This document shows positions 28,159 to 35,204 of a stretch of DNA of 35,204 nucleotides, in pieces (position 1 is the stretch's first letter; each line of letters starts with the position of its first letter). A model generated the notes under the pieces. It was given only the letters and a program-made list of their open reading frames with translations, was not told the origin of the DNA and made no database searches. The DNA comes from an uncultured Lachnospiraceae bacterium (lineage in GTDB: Bacteria > Bacillota > Clostridia > Lachnospirales > Lachnospiraceae). Location: assembly GCA_947589455.1 (NCBI GenBank), contig CANQCD010000007.1, positions 1 to 35,204 of the forward strand, given 5' to 3'. The position numbers and the translations under genes were made by a program.

Positions 28159-28944
28159 ATGGAGACAACGAAATATTTAAAAAATTTTCTTCGTTATAAG
28201 TATTTGTTATATGAGTTAATAAAAAAGCATATTAAATTACAATACCGCAGGTCTTACCTCGGGATTTTATGGACTTTGTTAGAGCCTCTGCTCACCATGA
28301 TGGTGCTGACGCTGGTGTTCGGGACTTTTTTTGGGCGAGACGATCCGCAATTTCCGGTTTACATCCTTTCCGGGAGGCTGCTGTACCAGTTTTTTGCTTC
28401 CGGAACGAAAGGAGGCTTAAAATCGATCAGCTCAAATTCGTCCATGATCAAAAAAGTTTATGTGCCAAAATATATTTATGTAGTGGCGGCGATCATTTCC
28501 AATTTCGTCACATTTTTGATCTCGCTGGTAGTCCTGGTGGGGGTCGGCGCAGTCTTAAAAGTAAAGATCACGCCATATACGCCGCAGTGTCTGATTCCGT
28601 TAGCAATCCTTTTTGTCTTTACGATGGGATGCGGACTGATCCTTGCGACATTAAACGTGTTTTTCCGGGATGTGGAATATATCTGGTCGGTTTTTTGTAT
28701 GTTGATCATGTACGCTTCCGCCATCATGTACCCGGTAGACAGAGTGATCGCGACAGGCAACGGATGGATTTTTGATATTAATCCGCTGTTTATGTGTATT
28801 GCAAATTTCCGCGACGCCATACTATACGGAAAGCCGATGGATATCAATTATCTTCTGATATCCGCCGTTGTCGCCGTTGTGTCCATGATCGTCGGTTCGC
28901 TGCTATTTTATAAAGAGCAGGATAAGTTTATCCTGTATATCTAG
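28159..28944 (+). CDS. Polysaccharide/teichoic acid ABC transporter permease (Wzm/TagG type)
   Basis: YLLYELIKKHIKLQYRRSYLGILWTLLEPLLTMMVLTLVFGTFFG; ABC2 membrane topology; METTK start with RBS. Confidence 0.92.
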   Translation: METTKYLKNFLRYKYLLYELIKKHIKLQYRRSYLGILWTLLEPLLTMMVLTLVFGTFFGRDDPQFPVYILSGRLLYQFFASGTKGGLKSISSNSSMIKKVYVPKYIYVVAAIISNFVTFLISLVVLVGVGAVLKVKITPYTPQCLIPLAILFVFTMGCGLILATLNVFFRDVEYIWSVFCMLIMYASAIMYPVDRVIATGNGWIFDINPLFMCIANFRDAILYGKPMDINYLLISAVVAVVSMIVGSLLFYKEQDKFILYI

Positions 28945-28950
28945 GAAAAA

Positions 28951-29165
28951 GGCGCTTCGCCGGCTCATGTGGCAAGGTGTTTGGCCGGCTCATATGGCAA
29001 GGCGCTTCGCCAGCTCATGCAGCAAGGCGTTTGGCCGGCTCATATGGCAAGACGCTTCGCCAGCTCATGCAGCAAGGTGTTTGGCCGGCTCATATGGCAA
29101 GACGCTTCGCCAGCTCATGCAGCAAGGCGTTTGGCTGGCTTATATGGCAAGACGTTTCGCCGGTT
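28951..29165 (+). repeat. Array J: 50-bp tandem repeat built from two diverged 25-bp halves, just over 4 copies, between permease and ATPase genes
   Basis: Units at 28951, 29001, 29051, 29101, partial 29151; halves ggcgcttcgccggctcatgtggcaa / ggtgtttggccggctcatatggcaa. Confidence 0.96.
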
Positions 29166-29211
29166 GCAAAAAAGCAGGAAATTTATTTACTTTGCAGAAA
29201 TGAGGAAAACT

Positions 29212-29952
29212 ATGAAAAAAAATGTTGCAGTCCATGTAGAAAATGTCGGGATGCGTTTTAATTTAAGCCAGGAACGCGTCGACAATCTCAAGGAATATGT
29301 GATAAAATTCATCAAAAGAGACTTAAAGTACAATGAATTTTGGGCTTTAAAGGATATCAGCTTTGATATCAAGAAAGGGGAACGGTTAGGAGTCCTCGGC
29401 CTGAACGGTTCCGGGAAAAGCACGCTGTTAAAAGTCGTCTCCGGCGTTCTAAAGCCATCCTGCGGGAACGTTGAGACAAGGGGAGTGATCGCGCCGCTCC
29501 TGGAACTTGGCGCAGGTTTCAGCAGAGAGTATACAGGGAGGGAGAACATTTATCTGTACGGCGCCGTCCTGGGGTACAGTAAAGAATTTCTGGATGAAAA
29601 AATAGACGAGATCATAGATTTTTCCGGTCTGGGAGAATTTATTGAGGTGCCGATCAAAAATTATTCATCAGGGATGAAAGCCAGGCTTGGCTTTTCCATC
29701 GCCACAGTGGTAGAACCGGATATCCTGATCTTAGACGAGGTGCTCTCGGTCGGCGATAAGACATTCCGGAAGAAGAGCGAGCGAAAGATCATGAGTATGT
29801 TTGACACGGGAGTTACGGTTTTGTTTGTGTCCCACTCGTTAGAACAGGTACAGCGCCTCTGCGACAAGGCGATTATTTTAGACAGCGGGCGGCTGGCTGC
29901 GAGGGGACCGGTGGAAAAAGTGGCAAAGATTTACAAAAACATGACGCAATGA
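29212..29952 (+). CDS. Polysaccharide/teichoic acid ABC transporter ATPase (Wzt/TagH type, no C-terminal carbohydrate-binding extension)
   Basis: LGVLGLNGSGKSTLLKVVSGVLKPS, LLELGAGFSREYTGRENIYLYGAVLG, NYSSGMKARLGFSIATVVEPDILILDEVLSVGD. Confidence 0.93.
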   Translation: MKKNVAVHVENVGMRFNLSQERVDNLKEYVIKFIKRDLKYNEFWALKDISFDIKKGERLGVLGLNGSGKSTLLKVVSGVLKPSCGNVETRGVIAPLLELGAGFSREYTGRENIYLYGAVLGYSKEFLDEKIDEIIDFSGLGEFIEVPIKNYSSGMKARLGFSIATVVEPDILILDEVLSVGDKTFRKKSERKIMSMFDTGVTVLFVSHSLEQVQRLCDKAIILDSGRLAARGPVEKVAKIYKNMTQ

Positions 29953-30000
29953 GACAGACCGCTCCGGCATAGAAGGCTTTGTCCGCTTTTCGGGATGCGA

Positions 30001-30110
30001 TGAGAAGCATATGACGGAGGGTGGGTTCGGGAAAGGATACGAGGCTAATCCTGATACCGTTATTGTAAATGAGAAGCATATGACGGCGGCTGGATTCGGG
30101 AAAGGGTGAT
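30001..30110 (+). repeat. Array K: 69-bp tandem duplication, 2 copies (second partial)
   Basis: tgagaagcatatgacgg..g..gg.ttcgggaaagg at 30001 and 30070. Confidence 0.88.
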
Positions 30111-30115
30111 ATTTT

Positions 30116-32179
30116 TTGGAAAATGAAAAAATAAAATGGCAAAAACTATTACAGTATGGGATCCGTTATGGGGGCGGTTCTTTTTTGCTGGTCTTTATTA
30201 TAGAAGCGTTGAACCGAAAATCGCTGGTCGGCGGCGTTACTTATATGCTGCAGCGCCCCTCGCTGTTTGTGTTTAATTCGCTGATCATCATGCTGACGCT
30301 TTCGATCGCTTTATTTTTTAAGCGGGAAATTTTTGTATATTGCGTCGTCTGCGCGGTATGGCTGATATTTGGCATTGTCAATTTTGTGATCTTAAGTTTC
30401 CGGGTGACGCCGTTTTCGGCGGTCGACATTACGATGTTAGAGAGTGCGATCAGCGTTTCCGGTCATTATCTGACATTTCTGAATTTTGCAATGATCGGGC
30501 TGGCGGCCGTATTGATCCTTGTGTTAATGATATGCCTTTACAGGAAGGCGCCAAGGCATTCGCACCTGACGCAGAAGAAGCTGTTGAGCGCGGGGATCAT
30601 CGTTGCCCTGATTGTATTTGCGCTGTTTTTCATCCGCAGGAACAGCAATTCCGTACAGGCTCTGGAGACAAATTATACCAACATCTCTGAAGCTTACGAA
30701 AACTATGGGTTTGTCTATTGCTTTACCAACAGCATTATCGACACAGGGATCGCCGAGCCGGAAGATTATTCGCCGGAGAGCGTCGACGCCGTTTTAGAGG
30801 AACTTCCAGAGGCAAAATGGAAGGGAAAGACAAAGCCCAATATCATCTTTCTCCAGCTGGAATCGTTCTTTGATATTTCCGAATTAAAACCGTTAGAGGT
30901 ATCAACCGATGCGATACCGAATTTCCATGCGCTCCAGGAAAAATATTCCGGCGGCCTTCTCACGGTTCCGACCGTGGGAGCGGGTACGGTCAACACGGAA
31001 TTTGAAGTGCTTTCCGGCATGAGCCAGAAAGACTTTGGCGCTTCCGAATACCCCTATAAGACGATCCTGCGCAGCACGCCGGCAGAGAGTATCTGTTACG
31101 ACTTAAAAAAACTCGGTTATCAGTCGCACTGCGTCCACAATAACGAGGGGACTTTTTATGGAAGGAATATCGTATATAAAAATCTGGGATTCGACACGTT
31201 TACTTCGATGGAATTTATGAACGGGCTGGAGGACAATCCAAACGGCTGGAAGAAAGACCGGATTTTAGTAGGAGAGATCCTCGATGCGCTCGACTCGACA
31301 AAAGGGCCGGATTTTACGCTGGGGATCACCGTGCAGAGCCACGGCAAATACGCCGGATTCGCAGTGGAAAAAGGCGCGCCGATACAGGTAAAAAAAGCGC
31401 CCGAGGGGTTAGAAGATTCCTACCGCTACTATGTCAACCAGCTCTATGAGGTAGACCAGATGATCGGCGATCTGGTCGCCGCGTTAGAAAAGCGGAAAGA
31501 AAAGACGGTTCTGGTATTATACGGAGACCATCTCCCAAGCCTGGACATCCAAAAAGCAGACTTAAACGATTCGAATTTATACCAGACGCAATATGTAGTC
31601 TGGGACAATATGGGGTTTGAGAAAGAGGAGCGCAACCTCGCCGCGTATCAGCTTTATCCTGAAGTGCTAAACCGTCTCGGGATCCACGAGGGCAACATTA
31701 CCAAATATCATCAAAATACCCAGTGGGGCACGAAGAGCTATCATGAAAATCTAAGGACGCTGGAATACGATATGCTGTATGGCGAACAGTATGCCTACAA
31801 GGGGAAACTGCCGTATGAGGAAACCGATTTGAAAATGGGGACGAAGCCGCTTACCCTCAAAGACGTCAAAGAAAATGAAAGAGGGTACCTCGTAGAGGGG
31901 ACTGGTTTTACACCGTACGCCCATCTATATTTTCAGGGAGATGAGCTGTCGGTCGAATGGGTGGACGAGACGCATATCCAGATATTAGAAGAGCTGCAGT
32001 ACGAACCGGAAAAGAAAGAAGAAGCGGAAGAGGACGAGCAAAAAGAAGAAGAACAAGAGGAAGAGACAGAGAAAAAGGAGATTCCCAATGCCTTCCTGCT
32101 CCAGATCCAGTCTGACGGGGGCACCGTATTAGGGGAGAGCGAGGTGCTCCGGTGGGAAGATACTTCGCTGCACAAATAG
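30116..32179 (+). CDS. LTA synthase-family sulfatase/phosphoglycerol transferase, TTG start
   Basis: N-terminal TM bundle; KPNIIFLQLESFFDISELKPLEVSTDAIPNFHALQEKYSGGLLTVPTVGAGTVNTEFEVLSGMS; LYGDHLPSLD; Glu/Lys-rich tail. Confidence 0.9.
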   Translation: MENEKIKWQKLLQYGIRYGGGSFLLVFIIEALNRKSLVGGVTYMLQRPSLFVFNSLIIMLTLSIALFFKREIFVYCVVCAVWLIFGIVNFVILSFRVTPFSAVDITMLESAISVSGHYLTFLNFAMIGLAAVLILVLMICLYRKAPRHSHLTQKKLLSAGIIVALIVFALFFIRRNSNSVQALETNYTNISEAYENYGFVYCFTNSIIDTGIAEPEDYSPESVDAVLEELPEAKWKGKTKPNIIFLQLESFFDISELKPLEVSTDAIPNFHALQEKYSGGLLTVPTVGAGTVNTEFEVLSGMSQKDFGASEYPYKTILRSTPAESICYDLKKLGYQSHCVHNNEGTFYGRNIVYKNLGFDTFTSMEFMNGLEDNPNGWKKDRILVGEILDALDSTKGPDFTLGITVQSHGKYAGFAVEKGAPIQVKKAPEGLEDSYRYYVNQLYEVDQMIGDLVAALEKRKEKTVLVLYGDHLPSLDIQKADLNDSNLYQTQYVVWDNMGFEKEERNLAAYQLYPEVLNRLGIHEGNITKYHQNTQWGTKSYHENLRTLEYDMLYGEQYAYKGKLPYEETDLKMGTKPLTLKDVKENERGYLVEGTGFTPYAHLYFQGDELSVEWVDETHIQILEELQYEPEKKEEAEEDEQKEEEQEEETEKKEIPNAFLLQIQSDGGTVLGESEVLRWEDTSLHK

Positions 32180-32196
32180 CGCAGCGCACGTCATAT

Positions 32197-32233
32197 AGTC
32201 ATGTTTTGTCGAAAGGCAGAACATGACTTTTTT
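32197..32233 (+). terminator. Terminator of LTA-synthase-like gene
   Basis: AGTCATGTT / AACATGACT stem followed by tttttt. Confidence 0.85.
32205..32213 (+). promoter_or_regulatory. Candidate Spo0A box upstream of spoIIGA
   Basis: TTTGTCGAA, exact match to the TTTGTCRAA 0A-box consensus. Confidence 0.6.
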
Positions 32234-32248
32234 GGTTTCTCTTTTCTT

Positions 32249-32281
32249 TTGACATCTTTCGCTGTTGCCATCCCTTATACT
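32249..32281 (+). promoter_or_regulatory. spoIIG promoter with elongated spacer
   Basis: TTGACA - 21 nt - TATACT. Confidence 0.65.
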
Positions 32282-32372
32282 TAACTGCAGAAACAATATG
32301 AAAGAGACAGATTCTTTACATTAAAATAGGGCGCGGGACAGAAAGTTTTAAGATAGCAGAGGGGATGGGAAA

Positions 32373-33158
32373 ATGGTTTTTTATGCGGATTTCTATTTTA
32401 TCCTGAACTTCATCCTGAATTTGTTTCTTTTGATACTTACAGCAATGTTCCGACAGAAAAGATGCCGTCCGGCAAAACTGGCTGCCCTGGCGGCAGGCAA
32501 CGCACTACTGTCCGTCTGGTTCATCTGGCTGTGCCGTGGCAGGGAAATACTCCGTCTGGCGGCCGCGGCGTTGCAGGTGGCGGAAATGACAGCCCTTGCA
32601 TTTCCTCTGGAAGGGATACGGGAATGGAGAAAAAATGCTTCCGTCTTTCTGCTTCTTTCTCTTTTTTCCGGGGGAAGCATTACCGTTCTGCAGGGGGTGT
32701 TAAGCCGCCTGCAGATCGCGCGGGAACATACCTTTTGGAGCGTCACTGGTGCGGCAGCTGTAATTTTCATATTGCTTCTCGTGTTCCGAAGGGAACTGAT
32801 ACGACAGGGACAAAGCAGAAAAAACCGGCTGCAGGCGGTGATACTGCAGGGAGATAGAAGGGCTGCGGCTGCCGTGCTGTATGACACAGGCAACCAGCTG
32901 GTAAGCCCGTATACAGGAGAGAGCGTTGCCGTGATCTCAACGGAGCTTGCAGAAAAGCTCGCGCTGGAAACATCTCAGCGCCCGATCCTGATTCCATATC
33001 ATTCCATTGGCGGGGACGGACTGTTAAAGGCATACCGCCTGCAGTACATGAAACTGGATAACGGGGTGGTCAAAAAAGATTTCCTTGCCGCAGTCTCTGA
33101 CAGCCTGTGCAGACAAAAGGAAATACAGATGATCTTAAATATTACGTGGTCAAAGTAG
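32373..33158 (+). CDS. spoIIGA: Sigma-E processing peptidase SpoIIGA
   Basis: N-terminal polytopic membrane domain, aspartic protease motif [25 protein letters not shown], directly upstream of sigE. Confidence 0.93.
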   Translation: MVFYADFYFILNFILNLFLLILTAMFRQKRCRPAKLAALAAGNALLSVWFIWLCRGREILRLAAAALQVAEMTALAFPLEGIREWRKNASVFLLLSLFSGGSITVLQGVLSRLQIAREHTFWSVTGAAAVIFILLLVFRRELIRQGQSRKNRLQAVILQGDRRAAAAVLYDTGNQLVSPYTGESVAVISTELAEKLALETSQRPILIPYHSIGGDGLLKAYRLQYMKLDNGVVKKDFLAAVSDSLCRQKEIQMILNITWSK

Positions 33159-33177
33159 GCAGAATGGAGGAAAGAAG

Positions 33178-33924
33178 ATGCTTAAAGTATCAATGGCAAA
33201 CAGATTTCAGTTGCGAATCATGCCAGAGATGAAAAATATTTTCTGGAATAACAGAAGCGGTGAAATCCACTATATTGGCGGTGCGGAAATCCTTCCTGCA
33301 CCCTTTACGCTGGAAGAAGAAAAGGAGGTACTCGGCAAGCTGGGAGGAGAGCAGGATCAGGAGGCAAGGGGAAGGCTGATCGAGCACAATCTAAGGCTTG
33401 TAGTATATATTGCCAAGAAATTTGACAATACAGGCATAGGAGTCGAGGATTTGATCTCCATCGGGACGATTGGACTGATCAAGGCGATCAACACCTTTAA
33501 TCCGCTGAAAAATATTAAACTTGCCACTTATGCGTCCCGCTGCATTGAAAATGAGATCTTGATGTATCTTCGCAGAAATAACAAAGTGCGGTACGAGGTT
33601 TCGATCGACGAGCCATTAAATGTGGACTGGGACGGGAATGAACTTCTGTTATCGGATATATTGGGAACGGATGAAAACGTCATTTCCAAGAATATAGAGG
33701 AGGAAGTAGACAAGAGGCTGTTACATATGGCGCTGGAAAAGTTAAACACCAGGGAGCGGAATATCATAGAGCTGCGCTTTGGCTTAAAAAGCCGCGATGG
33801 AAAGGAAAAAACGCAGAAGGAAGTAGCCGACATGATGGGGATTTCCCAGTCCTATATATCCAGACTGGAGAAAAAGATCATGAAGCGCCTGAAAAAAGAA
33901 ATTTTAAAAATGGAACAGGTGTAG
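33178..33924 (+). CDS. sigE: RNA polymerase sporulation sigma factor SigE (pro-sigma-E)
   Basis: [23 protein letters not shown]...[67 protein letters not shown]. Confidence 0.98.
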   Translation: MLKVSMANRFQLRIMPEMKNIFWNNRSGEIHYIGGAEILPAPFTLEEEKEVLGKLGGEQDQEARGRLIEHNLRLVVYIAKKFDNTGIGVEDLISIGTIGLIKAINTFNPLKNIKLATYASRCIENEILMYLRRNNKVRYEVSIDEPLNVDWDGNELLLSDILGTDENVISKNIEEEVDKRLLHMALEKLNTRERNIIELRFGLKSRDGKEKTQKEVADMMGISQSYISRLEKKIMKRLKKEILKMEQV

Positions 33925-34056
33925 GCAGAAGAGAAAATCAAAAAACGGCACAAAACAAGCGTATATTTTTGCAAAAAAAGCAAATCCTACTTTATATCAA
34001 AGCTGTGGTAAAGGATGCATACTCCTAATCAAAGTCGCAGCGTGGAGGCTTAAAAC

Positions 34057-34833
34057 ATGGCAATGTATAAAGTAGAGATCTGCGGCGTCAATACAGCAAA
34101 GCTGCCGCTTCTTACGGACGAAGAAAAAAAAGAGCTGTTCGACAGGATACACAACGGAGATAAAGAGGCAAGGGAGGAGTTCATCAAAGGGAATCTGCGC
34201 CTTGTGTTAAGCATTATACAACGTTTTTCGGGATCCGGGGAAAACATCGATGACCTGTTTCAGATCGGCTGCATTGGCCTGATGAAATCCATTGACCATT
34301 TTGATGTTACGATGAATGTAAAATTCAGTACTTATGCCGTACCGATGATCGTGGGGGAGATCAGAAGGTATCTGCGCGACAACAACAGCATACGCGTGAG
34401 CCGCTCGATCCGGGATACGGCTTACAAGGCGATCTATGCAAAAGAAGCGATCATGAAAGAGACGGACAGGGAACCGACGATTGAAGAGATTGCCAAAAAA
34501 ATCGATGCGACGCCAGAAAGCATTATTATCGCCCTGGACGCCATACAAAATCCAGTCTCACTGTATGAACCGGTTTATGGTGAGGGCGGGGATACGCTTC
34601 ATATCATGGATCAGATCAGCGATAAAAAGAACCGCGAGGACTGCTGGATAGAGGAAATATCATTAAAAGCAGCGATAGAACGTCTCTCCAGCAGGGAGCA
34701 CAAGATCATTGAGCTGCGCTACTTTGAGGGCAAGACGCAGATGGAGGTCGCAAAAGAAATCGACATCTCACAGGCACAGGTAAGCCGGTTAGAAAAAAAG
34801 GCGCTGCAGACAATGAAACATTATTTGGGATAA
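34057..34833 (+). CDS. sigG: RNA polymerase sporulation sigma factor SigG
   Basis: YKVEICGVNTAKLPLLTDEEKKELF...GNLRLVLSIIQRFSGSGENIDDLFQIGCIGLMKSIDHFDVTMNVKFSTYAVPMIVGEIRRYLRDNNSIRVSRSIRD. Confidence 0.98.
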   Translation: MAMYKVEICGVNTAKLPLLTDEEKKELFDRIHNGDKEAREEFIKGNLRLVLSIIQRFSGSGENIDDLFQIGCIGLMKSIDHFDVTMNVKFSTYAVPMIVGEIRRYLRDNNSIRVSRSIRDTAYKAIYAKEAIMKETDREPTIEEIAKKIDATPESIIIALDAIQNPVSLYEPVYGEGGDTLHIMDQISDKKNREDCWIEEISLKAAIERLSSREHKIIELRYFEGKTQMEVAKEIDISQAQVSRLEKKALQTMKHYLG

Positions 34834-34912
34834 TAGGTAATAAAATATAAAAAAAGCGGCGGGGCGGAAAAGACAAGGATCGCCGCGCTGCAGAAATGAA
34901 AAGGTGGCGTCT

Positions 34913-35176
34913 ATGCGTCTGTGTGATTTGCGTGAAAAAGAGGTTATCAATATCTGCGACGGGGAAAAGCTCGGAAATGTCTGCGATATTGAATTTGATG
35001 TCCGGTCGGGGAAAATCTGTTCCCTGATCATCCCAGGTCCCTGTAAGATCTTTGGGATTCTCGGAAGGGATCACGAATACATTATCCCCTACCAAAATGT
35101 CCAGAGGATCGGGACAGATGTGATCTTAGTGGAAGTAGAGCTCGAAAAATGTATGCAAAAGTGCGACTGGAATTAA
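34913..35176 (+). CDS. YlmC/YmxH-family PRC-barrel sporulation protein
   Basis: MRLCDLREKEVINICDGEKLGNVCDIEFDVRSGKICSLIIPGPCKIFGILGRDHEYIIPYQNVQRIGTDVILVE. Confidence 0.9.
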   Translation: MRLCDLREKEVINICDGEKLGNVCDIEFDVRSGKICSLIIPGPCKIFGILGRDHEYIIPYQNVQRIGTDVILVEVELEKCMQKCDWN

Positions 35177-35204
35177 CAGGAAACAGCCTAAAAAAATACC
35201 CTCT

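Overview
35.2 kb of low-to-mid-GC Firmicutes chromosome, most likely a spore-forming Lachnospiraceae-type Clostridium (inferred from gene content: spoIVA, spoIIGA-sigE-sigG, hrcA-grpE-dnaK-dnaJ, DUF6240/FliK-like protein). The backbone is mostly recognisable housekeeping and sporulation genes: DUF4190-like repeat protein, spoIVA, flagellin-like protein, SH3-NlpC/P60 hydrolase, MutS-family membrane ATPase, BofC-like protein, two FAD-dependent oxidoreductases, DUF896, 5-FTHF cyclo-ligase, HtrA-like protease, rpsO, nitronate monooxygenase-like protein, AlkD-like protein, lon, FliK-like protein, hrcA-grpE-dnaK-dnaJ, Wzm/Wzt-type polysaccharide ABC exporter, LTA-synthase-like enzyme, spoIIGA-sigE-sigG and a YlmC/YmxH protein. 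No rRNA, tRNA, CRISPR array or transposase was seen. The most unusual feature is the density of short tandem arrays: at least 11 with 39-77 bp units. Almost every array has its own unit sequence. Three are in-frame inside genes (51, 48 and 39 bp) and eight are wholly or mostly intergenic, two of which overlap the 3' ends of dnaJ and the fliK-like gene. Three sit at consecutive junctions of a surface-polysaccharide export module. Regulatory findings: a perfect CIRCE before hrcA, a near-perfect CIRCE plus terminator-like hairpin before lon, an S15-leader-like structured 5' UTR before rpsO, and a spoIIG promoter with a long -35/-10 spacer and Spo0A boxes.
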